From Clostridia bacterium (GTDB lineage: Bacteria; Bacillota; Clostridia; Oscillospirales; Acutalibacteraceae): a stretch of DNA of 5,901 nt. The notes beneath the pieces were generated by a model, which was given only the letters and a program-made list of their open reading frames with translations, was not told where the DNA came from and ran no database searches. The DNA is taken from NCBI GenBank assembly GCA_900771185.1, contig CAAGND010000136.1:1-5901 (forward strand). Reading direction: 5' to 3'. Below, one piece after another: positions 1 to 5,901 of the stretch (positions within the stretch are counted from its first letter, which is position 1; every line of letters begins with the position of its first letter). Made by a program: the position numbers and the translations under genes.

Positions 1-855
1 CTCCCTCCCCTCAAAAAAGCGCATCAGCTCGCTGACACCTTGTTCAACCGTAAACACTGAATCGGAGACGGCAAAGCCGCGCTCACGAAGAGCTGAAAAT
101 ATTTTCGTTATCTGCGGAACACTGAGCCCCATCTCCGAAAGCTCCGCGCTTCTGGAATAGACCTCGGCAACGGTGCCGAACATGGCGACCTCTGAGTTGT
201 TGAGCACAAGCACTCTGTCCGCTATCTTTACAACGTCCTCCATGCTGTGGGACACCATAATAACGGTGCTGCCCGTCTGCTCACGGTAAGCTTTCACAAG
301 TGCAAGGATTTTTTCTCTGCCGTAGGGGTCAAGTCCCGCTGTCGGCTCATCGAGAATGAGGACTTCAGGCTCCATCGCCATGACACCGGCTATTGCGACA
401 CGGCGTTTTTCGCCGCCCGAGAGGTCAAACGGAGATTTTTCAAGATATTCGTCTTTCAGGCCGACAAACTGCGCTGCACGGCGCACACGCCTGTCCGTCT
501 CGGCATTGTCAAGTCCCATATTTTTGGGGCCAAAGGCTATATCCTTATAAACCGTTTCCTCAAAGAGCTGATATTCAGGATACTGAAAGCACAGGCCGAC
601 CTTGAAACGGGCGCTTCTTATCGACTCCTTGCTTTCCCATATATCACTGCCCTCAAGCAGGACGCGCCCTTCATCGGGCTTGAGAAGTCCGTTAAAATGC
701 TGAAGAAGGGTGCTCTTGCCGGAGCCCGTATGTCCGATTATTCCGACAAGCTCGCCCTTCTCAATCTCAATATTTATATTTTTTATCGCAGCAACCTCGC
801 CGGACATTCCGTTTGAATAGTAATGCGTGAGATTTTCGGTTTTCAAAACCGTCAT
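1..855 (-). CDS. ecfA2: EcfA2, ECF transporter ATP-binding subunit (3' end truncated by window edge)
   Basis: This is the second ATPase of an energy-coupling factor transporter. With EcfA1 it forms a cytoplasmic heterodimer that powers vitamin or metal uptake through EcfT and exchangeable S components. Reading from ATG at 855, the frame stays open for 285 codons to the window edge without a stop. The usual length is about 285-290 residues, so only the last few codons are missing. Visible motifs: Walker A GHTGSGKST (41-49), Q-loop FQYPEYQLF with Q91, signature LSGGEKRR (145-152), Walker B ending D169-E170 followed by PTAGLDP, and the H-loop histidine H203 in VSHSMED. The FQYPEYQLFEETV type of Q-loop is characteristic of EcfA2 rather than EcfA1 (family knowledge). 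The start overlaps the ecfA1 stop in an ATGA arrangement and has GGAGG seven bases upstream. Transported substrate cannot be inferred, because S components set specificity. Family assignment is very secure; the A2 label slightly less so. Confidence 0.95.
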   Translation of the reverse strand, partial: MTVLKTENLTHYYSNGMSGEVAAIKNINIEIEKGELVGIIGHTGSGKSTLLQHFNGLLKPDEGRVLLEGSDIWESKESIRSARFKVGLCFQYPEYQLFEETVYKDIAFGPKNMGLDNAETDRRVRRAAQFVGLKDEYLEKSPFDLSGGEKRRVAIAGVMAMEPEVLILDEPTAGLDPYGREKILALVKAYREQTGSTVIMVSHSMEDVVKIADRVLVLNNSEVAMFGTVAEVYSRSAELSEMGLSVPQITKIFSALRERGFAVSDSVFTVEQGVSELMRFFEGRE

Positions 856-1715
856 CGGCTCACCTCCATTACTTTCGACAGTGCGTCCACGCACTCCTCG
901 GCGCTGAGAATATCCTTTGGCAAATCAATGCCTTTGCTCCTGAGGATATGACAAAGCTCCGATGCCTGCGGAACATCAAGTCCGCAGCCCTTTATCTCCT
1001 CAGTGCGCGCAAACACCTCTCGCGGAGTGCCGTCGAGAAACAATTTGCCCGAATCAATGACAACAACCCTGTCCGCACGAACAGCCTCGTCCATAAAGTG
1101 TGTGACAAATATGACCGTTATTCCCATCTCTCGGTTCAGGCGTCTTACGGTGTCAAACACCTCCGCGCGTCCCCTCGGGTCAAGCATTGCGGTCGGCTCA
1201 TCAAGAACTATACAGCCGGTCTGCATGGCGATTATTCCGGCTATGGCAACACGCTGCTTCTGACCGCCGGAGAGCTTGTGCGGCTCACGCTTTCTGAAGT
1301 CATACATTCCGACCGCTTTGAGCGCATCATCAACACGCCGGCGTATCTCGCCCGGCTCAACGCCCAGATTTTCCGGTCCGAAAGCAACATCGTCCTCGAC
1401 TATTGTTGCGACAATCTGATTGTCAGGATTCTGAAAAACCATTCCCACACGTCGGCGGATATCATAGAGCCGCTCCTCATCCGATGTGTCAATTCCGTCA
1501 ACAACAACCTGCCCCTCGGTCGGCACAAGTATGGCATTGGTAAGCTTTGCGAGTGTGCTTTTCCCGGAGCCGTTGTGTCCGAGCACGGCGACAAACTCAC
1601 CTTTTTTTATTGAAAGGCTGATATCTTTGAGCGCAGGAGCGGGCAGCTCTGCGCCCTCCTCATCAGTCTCATAGGTATAGCTCACATTTTTAAACTCGAT
1701 TATGTTTTCACTCAT
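852..1715 (-). CDS. ecfA1: EcfA1, ECF transporter ATP-binding subunit
   Basis: This is the first ATPase of the ECF transporter, partner of the EcfA2 encoded immediately downstream. The 287-residue product begins MSENIIEFKN and has a complete ABC-ATPase set: Walker A GHNGSGKST (46-54), Q-loop MVFQNPDNQIVATIVEDDV with Q95, signature LSGGQKQR (148-155), Walker B ending D172-E173 followed by PTAMLDP, and H-loop H206 in VTHFMDE. The FQNPDNQ/VEDDVAFGPENLG signature is typical of EcfA1 (family knowledge). A short acidic insert (about residues 16-27, TDEEGAELPAP) sits in the first beta hairpin. The frame stays open upstream to an ATG at 1802, but those 29 codons lie inside the methyltransferase gene and do not look like ECF sequence. 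The ATG at 1715 matches the family start and has GGAGA seven bases upstream. It overlaps the upstream gene by 8 bp and ecfA2 by 4 bp. All catalytic residues are present. Confidence 0.96.
   Translation of the reverse strand: MSENIIEFKNVSYTYETDEEGAELPAPALKDISLSIKKGEFVAVLGHNGSGKSTLAKLTNAILVPTEGQVVVDGIDTSDEERLYDIRRRVGMVFQNPDNQIVATIVEDDVAFGPENLGVEPGEIRRRVDDALKAVGMYDFRKREPHKLSGGQKQRVAIAGIIAMQTGCIVLDEPTAMLDPRGRAEVFDTVRRLNREMGITVIFVTHFMDEAVRADRVVVIDSGKLFLDGTPREVFARTEEIKGCGLDVPQASELCHILRSKGIDLPKDILSAEECVDALSKVMEVSR
861..867 (-). promoter_or_regulatory. Shine-Dalgarno of ecfA2 inside the end of ecfA1
   Basis: Minus-strand GGAGGTG lies within the last codons of ecfA1, ending five bases before the ATG at 855; core GGAGG is seven bases away. 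It fixes the ecfA2 start and, with the ATGA stop/start overlap, suggests translational coupling of the two ATPase subunits. Confidence 0.85.
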
Positions 1716-2580
1716 TTGAATTTCTCCAGACAGCACTTGCTCCGCAGGGCAGCACCATACCCGATGCCTTGACAGGCAGCCCGATTTCATCACACGACAC
1801 ATTGCCGCCGAAGCGGGGCACGATAACCGAGCCGAGTATATACTGCATCACCGACGGGGAAAGCCCTGTTGTGTATGAATTTATAAGCACCATTACGGGA
1901 TTTTCCGACAGAACCTGCGAACACAGTGAGACGAAAGAATACACCTCGTCCTCCAGTTTCCACACCTCTCCGCCGGGTCCCCTGCCGTATGACGGCGGAT
2001 CCATGATGATAATATCATATTTATTGCCCCTGCGTATCTCGCGGCTGACAAATTTGATGCAGTCATCAACAAGCCAGCGCACCGGGCGGTCGGAAAGTCC
2101 GCTGGCAGCGGCGTTTTCCCTTGCCCACGCAACCATACCTTTGGAGGCGTCAACATGGGTGACATGCGCCCCCGCTTTGAGCGCGGACACGGTTGCACCG
2201 CCGGTATAGGCAAAAAGGTTGAGGACCTTGAGAGGTCTTTTCGCCTCTTTTATCACCTGAGCGGTCATATCCCAGTTGACAGCCTGTTCGGGAAATATTC
2301 CGGTGTGCTTAAACCCCATAGGCTTCACCATGAAATCAAGCTCACCATAGGATATTTTCCACGCATCGGGAAGCCTGCGGCGGATATCCCAGCTTCCGCC
2401 TCCGGTTGCCGAACGGTTATAAACCGCATTCGCCCTACTCCACATCGGATGCTCTTTTTCTGTTTTCCATATCACCTGCGGATCGGGTCTTATAAGCACA
2501 AACTCGCCCCAACGTTCAAGCCGCTGACCGTCGGAGCAATCGAGCAGCTCATAATCCTTCCACCTGTCGGCAACACGCAT
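1708..2580 (-). CDS. Class I SAM-dependent methyltransferase, RlmI/RlmK-like (COG1092 type), substrate unknown
   Basis: The product is 290 residues, a Rossmann-fold methyltransferase probably acting on RNA in the cytoplasm. Visible motifs, numbered from the chosen start: motif I VLNLFAYTGG (119-128) for SAM binding, an acidic motif II in THVDAS (141-146), an acidic motif III at D172-D173, and the motif IV catalytic loop MDPPSYGRG (193-201). The FPEQAVNWD segment before the fold and DPPSYGRGPGGE after it resemble the RlmI/YccW group, whose characterised members methylate 23S rRNA. The first ~85 residues do not look like the PUA domain of E. coli RlmI, and overall it is shorter, so an RlmI name is not justified. 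ATG at 2580 is chosen because GGAGG lies six bases upstream and the gap to glmM is 16 nt; a TTG at 2628 would overlap glmM by 32 bp with no such site. The stop overlaps ecfA1 by 8 bp. Methyltransferase fold is near certain; RNA as substrate is inference. Confidence 0.88.
   Translation of the reverse strand: MRVADRWKDYELLDCSDGQRLERWGEFVLIRPDPQVIWKTEKEHPMWSRANAVYNRSATGGGSWDIRRRLPDAWKISYGELDFMVKPMGFKHTGIFPEQAVNWDMTAQVIKEAKRPLKVLNLFAYTGGATVSALKAGAHVTHVDASKGMVAWARENAAASGLSDRPVRWLVDDCIKFVSREIRRGNKYDIIIMDPPSYGRGPGGEVWKLEDEVYSFVSLCSQVLSENPVMVLINSYTTGLSPSVMQYILGSVIVPRFGGNVSCDEIGLPVKASGMVLPCGASAVWRNSNE
1723..1727 (-). promoter_or_regulatory. Shine-Dalgarno of ecfA1
   Basis: Minus-strand GGAGA is seven bases before the ATG at 1715, inside the final codons of the upstream methyltransferase gene. 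It supports the short start over the in-frame ATG at 1802. Confidence 0.75.
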
Positions 2581-2583
2581 AAA

Positions 2584-2591
2584 CTTCCTCC
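2584..2591 (-). promoter_or_regulatory. Shine-Dalgarno of the methyltransferase gene
   Basis: Minus-strand GGAGGAAG fills most of the 16-nt gap after the glmM stop, with the GGAGG core six bases before the ATG at 2580. It decides the start against an upstream in-frame TTG. Confidence 0.87.
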
Positions 2592-2596
2592 GAAAA

Positions 2597-3946
2597 TTAT
2601 ATAAGTCTTTCTCTGACGACCTCGGCAATCTCGTTTCCGAGCTTTGATATCAGCTTTTCGTCCTTACCCTCAAGCATGACGCGGACCAGAGGCTCTGTGC
2701 CCGAAACTCTCACAAGCACACGTCCGTCTTCACCGAGCTCACGCTCCGCCTCGGCGATAGCCTTTTTGATTTCCTCATCAGTTGAGCAGCGCACCTTGCC
2801 CATATTGGAAACCTTGACATTGATGAGCACCTGAGGATAGACCTCCATGCACTGCGCGAGTTCTGAGAGCTTTTTGCCTGTGCGCTTCATGGTCTGAAGG
2901 AGCTGCGCCGCTGTCAGTTCACCGTCACCTGTTGTTGAATGATGAAGGAAAATAACATGACCTGACTGCTCTCCGCCGATGGCAAAGCCCTTTTCAAGCA
3001 TACGCTCAAGGACATATCTGTCACCGACCTTTGTTATCTCACAATTAATTCCGTTTTCCGCGCAGAATCGGTGGAAACCCATGTTGCTCATAACCGTGAC
3101 AACGGCCGTGTCAGAATCCAGCTCACCGTGCTCTTTCATATCCTTTGCGCAGATAGCGATTATCTTGTCACCGTCCACCACTTCGCCGTTCTCATCAACA
3201 GCCAAAAGTCTGTCGGCGTCACCGTCAAAGGCGAAGCCCGCCATAAGCCCGTTATCGACAACAAATTTTCTTAAATTTTCAAGATGTGTTGAGCCGCAGT
3301 TGTCATTTATATTAACTCCGTTCGGCTCATTGGAAAGTATGCTGCACTCAGCGCCCATTCGCATAAAGAACTCGGGAGCCGTTATGCTCGCGGAGCCGTT
3401 GGCGCAGTCGAGTGCTATCTTCATGTTATTAAACCTGTAATCGACTGTGGAGCACAGATGCTCTATATAGTCAAAAATCGGCATCTCCGAGGTCGTTATC
3501 CTGCCGACATCCCCGCCGATTTTCACAGGAGGCACAACTGTCTCATCGAGAATTATCTTTTCAATCTCTTCCTCGAGAGCATCGGGAAGCTTATATCCGT
3601 CGGATTTGAAAATCTTAATTCCGTTATATTCACATGGGTTATGGGACGCGGAAATCATAATTCCTGCGTCATACTGATATTTCTGAACGAGATAGGCAAC
3701 TGCCGGGGTCGGCACAACTCCGAGCAGGAGAACATCCGCTCCGACCGAGCAAAGTCCGGCGCTGATGGAGGACTCAAGCATCTCCGATGAGGCGCGCGTA
3801 TCCATACCGATAAGCACCTTCGGGCGCTTGTGTGTGCTGTCGGTCAGCACCATTGCTGTCGCCCTGCCGATCTTCATCGCAAGCTCGCATGTAAGCTCGC
3901 TGTTTGCAACTCCTCTTGCACCGTCTGTTCCGAAAAGTCTTCCCAC
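2597..3946 (-). CDS. glmM: Phosphoglucosamine mutase GlmM
   Basis: GlmM interconverts glucosamine-6-phosphate and glucosamine-1-phosphate in the cytoplasm, the step between GlmS and GlmU toward UDP-GlcNAc and thus peptidoglycan. The 449-residue product has the normal family length and begins (M)GRLFGTDGARG, the standard N-terminus. Visible motifs: the phosphoserine loop ISASHNP with S101 as the residue to be phosphorylated, the metal-binding loop DGDADR (241-246), the sugar-binding loop GEQSGH (325-330), and the C-terminal phosphate-binding loop RVSGTEP (413-419). These distinguish GlmM from general phosphoglucomutase/phosphomannomutase relatives. The start is GTG: codon GTG at 3946 has GGAGG eight bases upstream and matches the family start, whereas a TTG at 3973 in the same frame would run into ruvB and add nine residues unlike the family. 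It lies 16 nt after ruvB and 16 nt before the methyltransferase gene. All four active-site loops are intact. Confidence 0.97.
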   Translation of the reverse strand: MGRLFGTDGARGVANSELTCELAMKIGRATAMVLTDSTHKRPKVLIGMDTRASSEMLESSISAGLCSVGADVLLLGVVPTPAVAYLVQKYQYDAGIMISASHNPCEYNGIKIFKSDGYKLPDALEEEIEKIILDETVVPPVKIGGDVGRITTSEMPIFDYIEHLCSTVDYRFNNMKIALDCANGSASITAPEFFMRMGAECSILSNEPNGVNINDNCGSTHLENLRKFVVDNGLMAGFAFDGDADRLLAVDENGEVVDGDKIIAICAKDMKEHGELDSDTAVVTVMSNMGFHRFCAENGINCEITKVGDRYVLERMLEKGFAIGGEQSGHVIFLHHSTTGDGELTAAQLLQTMKRTGKKLSELAQCMEVYPQVLINVKVSNMGKVRCSTDEEIKKAIAEAERELGEDGRVLVRVSGTEPLVRVMLEGKDEKLISKLGNEIAEVVRERLI

Positions 3947-3952
3947 AACTGA

Positions 3953-3960
3953 TTCCTCCC
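3953..3960 (-). promoter_or_regulatory. Shine-Dalgarno of glmM, supporting a GTG start
   Basis: Minus-strand GGGAGGAA lies in the short gap between ruvB and glmM; the GGAGG core ends eight bases before GTG at 3946. No ATG is available nearby in this frame, so this site is the main support for GTG initiation. Confidence 0.85.
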
Positions 3961-3962
3961 AA

Positions 3963-4991
3963 CTAAATATCAAAACGCTGCTGACCGGGCATCGGAATAC
4001 CCAAATGAGCGTATCCCGCCGGAGTGACCATACGCCCGCGCGGGGTTCTGCTCAAAAATCCTATCTGCATAAGATAAGGCTCATAGACGTCCTCAATAGT
4101 CACCGCTTCCTCGCCCACCGCCGCTGCGATGGTCTCAAGCCCGACGGGACCGCCGTTATAGTTCTTAATCATGGTTTTGAGCAGCAATCTGTCTATGGAG
4201 TCAAGACCCAGCGGGTCAATTTCCATCTTATCAAGCGCCATGGACGCGTTTTCTCTTGTTATCACGCCGTTGCCCATGACCTGCGCGAAATCTCTCGCGC
4301 GCTTCAGAAGTCTGTTGGCTATTCTCGGAGTACCCCTTGAGCGGCGGGCAATCTCCATTGCGCCGTGAGGGTCTATCTCAATTCCGAGTATACCGGCACT
4401 GCGATTGATTATCTGTGACAGCTCCTCATGTGTATAAAGCTCTAATCGCATAATCACGCCGAAGCGGTCTCTCAGCGGCGCGCTGAGCTGACCCGCTCGG
4501 GTAGTCGCTCCCACAAGAGTGAACCTAGGCAAATCAAGTCTTATCGAGCGCGCGGAGGGACCTTTTCCGATGATTATATCGATGGCACTGTCCTCCATTG
4601 CGGGATACAGCACCTCCTCAACACTGCGCGAAAGGCGGTGAATCTCATCGACAAAGAGCACATCGCCTTCATTTAGATTTGTAAGCAGTGCGGCAAGGTC
4701 GCCCGGCTTTTCGATAGCGGGTCCGGATGTTATGCGAACGTTGACATCCATCTCGTTTGCGATGATGCACGCGAGGGTCGTCTTCCCGAGCCCGGGCGGG
4801 CCATAGAGAAGAACATGGTCAAGGCACTCGTCCCTGCGTCGCGCGGCCTCAATATAAACCGAGAGATTTTCCTTGACTTTCTCCTGACCTATGTAATCAC
4901 CGAGCCTTTTTGGGCGCAGAGAAAATTCAATATCGTTATCCTCCGGCGACAACTCCGGAGTGACTATGCGGTTTTCAAAATCCATATCCAT
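3963..4991 (-). CDS. ruvB: Holliday junction branch migration ATPase RuvB
   Basis: RuvB is the AAA+ motor that, as hexameric rings loaded by RuvA, drives branch migration of Holliday junctions in recombinational repair. The 342-residue product has the normal length. Visible: the N-terminal RuvB signature SLRPKRLGDYIGQ (24-36), Walker A GPPGLGKTT (64-72), Walker B VLFVDEIHRL (111-120, with D115 and E116), sensor 1 GATTR (161-165), the arginine-finger segment PLRDRFG (172-178), sensor 2 GTPRIANRLL (220-229), then the C-terminal winged-helix domain containing GGPVGLETIAAA and ending in a DNA-binding stretch with GFLSRTPRGR. ATG at 4991 is chosen: AAGGAAAG lies about nine bases upstream, a moderate site; a second ATG two codons later is possible but too far from it. 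It starts 24 nt after ruvA stops and ends 16 nt before glmM. No missing key residue seen. Confidence 0.98.
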   Translation of the reverse strand: MDMDFENRIVTPELSPEDNDIEFSLRPKRLGDYIGQEKVKENLSVYIEAARRRDECLDHVLLYGPPGLGKTTLACIIANEMDVNVRITSGPAIEKPGDLAALLTNLNEGDVLFVDEIHRLSRSVEEVLYPAMEDSAIDIIIGKGPSARSIRLDLPRFTLVGATTRAGQLSAPLRDRFGVIMRLELYTHEELSQIINRSAGILGIEIDPHGAMEIARRSRGTPRIANRLLKRARDFAQVMGNGVITRENASMALDKMEIDPLGLDSIDRLLLKTMIKNYNGGPVGLETIAAAVGEEAVTIEDVYEPYLMQIGFLSRTPRGRMVTPAGYAHLGIPMPGQQRFDI

Positions 4992-5000
4992 AAGATATCT

Positions 5001-5007
5001 TTCCTTT
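5001..5007 (-). promoter_or_regulatory. Shine-Dalgarno of ruvB (moderate)
   Basis: Minus-strand AAAGGAA in the 24-nt gap after ruvA, roughly nine to ten bases before ATG at 4991. It is weaker than the other sites in this block, but it favours the first of two close ATG codons (4991 and 4985). Confidence 0.6.
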
Positions 5008-5015
5008 CGCCGCCG

Positions 5016-5621
5016 TTATATATTCTTTGCCATAAGCCGGAGAGCCTGTTTTATAAGCTCCTCGGCGCTGAGCGTCTGATCAAGTCTGCCGACCGCCGCA
5101 GCGGCCTCACTTTTGCCATAGCCGAGCATGACGAGCGCCGCCACAGCCTCCTCGCCGGAATCCGAAGCGGAGGCGGCGTTGATGGCCGCGATCTCCTCGC
5201 CGTTTTCCTGTGAGATATATGACTTGAGTTTATCCTTGAGCTCAAGCACAACTCTCTGCGCTATTTTCGCGCCCACTCCCTGAGCCGCTGTTATTGCCTT
5301 GACATCTCCGGAAGCCACGCAGACAGCCAATCTGTCCGGAGTAAGCTGGGAGAGAATGGCAAGCGCCGCTTTTGGACCGACTCCAGTCACATTTATAAGA
5401 AGCTTGAAGCAGTCAAGCTCCGCCGTGTCATAGAATCCGAACATATCAAGCGCGTCCTCACGGACATTAAGATATGTATAAAGAGTGACAGTTTCACCCA
5501 AAGAACCTATTTTTCTGAGAGTATTAAAAGTTGCATTGCAGCGGAAAGCCACACCCCCGCAATCCACGGCAACGCTTGATGAATCAATATATACGGTTTT
5601 TCCCGTTATGCTGTAAAACAT
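5016..5621 (-). CDS. ruvA: Holliday junction DNA-binding protein RuvA
   Basis: RuvA tetramers bind the four-way junction and load RuvB. The 201-residue product has the typical length and three domains: an N-terminal OB fold (about 1-62, starting MFYSITGKTVYID), a middle domain with two helix-hairpin-helix motifs (TGVGPKAALAIL about 79-90 and GVGAKIAQRVVLEL about 115-128), and a C-terminal RuvB-contacting domain (about 155-201) after a variable Ala/Ser/Glu-rich linker (about 138-158). The acidic pin is present as E55-D56 in VREDALDMFGF, the same position as in E. coli RuvA (family knowledge). ATG at 5621 matches the family start and has AGGAG seven bases upstream. A TTG at 5738 in the same frame would add 39 residues inside ruvC, unlike RuvA, and is rejected. 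The gene lies 10 nt after ruvC and 24 nt before ruvB. Confidence 0.97.
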   Translation of the reverse strand: MFYSITGKTVYIDSSSVAVDCGGVAFRCNATFNTLRKIGSLGETVTLYTYLNVREDALDMFGFYDTAELDCFKLLINVTGVGPKAALAILSQLTPDRLAVCVASGDVKAITAAQGVGAKIAQRVVLELKDKLKSYISQENGEEIAAINAASASDSGEEAVAALVMLGYGKSEAAAAVGRLDQTLSAEELIKQALRLMAKNI

Positions 5622-5626
5622 AAAAG

Positions 5627-5633
5627 CTCTCCT
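5627..5633 (-). promoter_or_regulatory. Shine-Dalgarno of ruvA, sharing bases with the ruvC stop
   Basis: Minus-strand AGGAGAG begins inside the TAG stop codon of ruvC (5634-5632) and its AGGAG core is seven bases before ATG at 5621. Terminating ribosomes on ruvC would sit on the ruvA initiation site, which suggests coupled translation. Confidence 0.85.
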
Positions 5634-5901
5634 ATTTAAACTTGCTGAGTCTGCCCATAACCGAACCGCTACAATGGCAGTGGCAAACCGCCATCGCGAG
5701 TGCGTCAGCCGCATCGTCAGGCTTCGGTATTTTGTCAAGATTGAGGATTATCCTCGTCATCTCCTGAACCTGCTTTTTTTCCGCGCGTCCGTAGCCGACG
5801 ACGCTCTGTTTGACTTGCAGCGGAGTATACTCAAAAACGGGAATGTTATGTTTCTGCGCCGCAAGCACAAGCACTCCCCTTGCCTGGCTGACATCTATAA
5901 C
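5632..5901 (-). CDS. ruvC: Holliday junction resolvase RuvC (5' part cut by window edge)
   Basis: RuvC is the homodimeric, metal-dependent endonuclease that cuts Holliday junctions symmetrically, working with RuvAB. Only the last 89 codons and the TAG stop are in the window; the frame is open to the right edge. Full-length RuvC is about 165-175 residues, so roughly the N-terminal half, including the first catalytic Asp and the Glu, lies outside. Visible: SQARGVLVLAA, the segment PVFEYTPLQVKQSVVGYGRAEKKQVQ, and the C-terminal catalytic motif KPDDAADALAMA carrying the last two active-site acidic residues (second D of DD and the D of AADA, matching E. coli D138/D141 by family knowledge). The tail then reads CHCHC followed by about a dozen mostly polar or basic residues. 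It is followed after 10 nt by ruvA, the classic ruvC-ruvA-ruvB order. RuvC in a Gram-positive context favours Clostridia over Bacilli. Confidence 0.96.
   Translation of the reverse strand, partial: VIDVSQARGVLVLAAQKHNIPVFEYTPLQVKQSVVGYGRAEKKQVQEMTRIILNLDKIPKPDDAADALAMAVCHCHCSGSVMGRLSKFK

Larger units (their letters stand above)
1..5901 (-). other. Probable single operon: (ruvC)-ruvA-ruvB-glmM-methyltransferase-ecfA1-(ecfA2)
   Basis: All seven genes share one strand with junctions of +10, +24, +16, +16, -8 and -4 bp. No gap is long enough for an intrinsic terminator, and I see no T-run after a hairpin at any junction. Promoter and terminator must lie outside the window. Co-transcription is inferred from layout, not shown directly. 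Confidence 0.75.

Noticed and set aside
247..816. Plus-strand open frame of 189 codons
   Set aside because: Antisense to ecfA2, whose minus-strand frame carries Walker A, Q-loop, signature and Walker B. There is no family resemblance in the plus-strand product.
325..1206. Similar stretches near 325-354 and 1177-1206 that resemble a direct repeat
   Set aside because: Both encode the Walker B/D-loop region (LDEPTA-LDP) of the paralogous ecfA2 and ecfA1 genes. The likeness is protein homology, not a repeat element.
948..1613. Plus-strand open frame of 221 codons
   Set aside because: It lies wholly antisense to ecfA1, whose ABC-ATPase motifs are intact. The translation shows no recognisable domain and the frame is open because of codon bias in the real gene.
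2597..2602. TATAAT-like hexamer on the minus strand at the end of glmM
   Set aside because: It is formed by the last codon and stop of glmM (ATA TAA). No TTGACA-like box lies 16-18 bases upstream, and it is only about 16 bases from the methyltransferase start codon.
3765..4340. Plus-strand open frame of 191 codons across the ruvB-glmM junction
   Set aside because: Antisense to two well supported genes, low-complexity mixed composition, and no convincing ribosome binding site or domain.
5622..5631. Possible regulatory element between ruvC and ruvA
   Set aside because: The gap is only 10 nt and is accounted for by the Shine-Dalgarno sequence and its spacer.

Overview
The window is a tightly packed, single-direction block of seven protein genes, all on the minus strand. 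Reading in the direction of transcription (high to low coordinates) they are ruvC (3' end only), ruvA, ruvB, glmM, a class I SAM-dependent methyltransferase, ecfA1 and ecfA2 (nearly complete, running off the left edge). I see no RNA genes, mobile elements, repeats or CRISPR arrays. No stretch longer than 24 bases lies outside a coding region.

The content points to a Gram-positive bacterium of the Firmicutes, most likely class Clostridia, perhaps one of the gut-type lineages. RuvC is present, whereas Bacilli generally lack RuvC and use RecU. The paired EcfA1/EcfA2 ATPases carry the Firmicutes-type Q-loop sequences. Base composition looks roughly balanced, with many G/C third positions. This lineage call is inference from gene content only.

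Right part (4992-5901, then 3963-4991): Holliday junction processing. RuvA binds the four-way junction, RuvB hexamers drive branch migration and RuvC cuts. Middle (2597-3946): GlmM makes glucosamine-1-phosphate, the step leading to UDP-GlcNAc and peptidoglycan. Next (1708-2580): an RlmI-like methyltransferase without an evident PUA domain; its substrate is not known from the sequence. Left (1-1715): the two ATPases of an energy-coupling factor (ECF) vitamin/metal uptake transporter; the membrane partner ecfT would be expected just beyond the left edge.

The genes are very probably co-transcribed. Gaps are 10, 24, 16 and 16 nt, followed by overlaps of 8 and 4 bp, and nearly every start has a good Shine-Dalgarno sequence placed in the gap or in the end of the upstream gene. 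No internal promoter or terminator was found, so any SOS-type control of ruv would lie outside the window. Functionally this is a housekeeping region and I did not find an undescribed system. The points most worth a second look are the unusual gene partnership (ruvCAB, glmM, methyltransferase and ecfA1A2 in one run, with the ECF genes apparently away from their usual ribosomal-protein neighbourhood) and the methyltransferase of unknown substrate.
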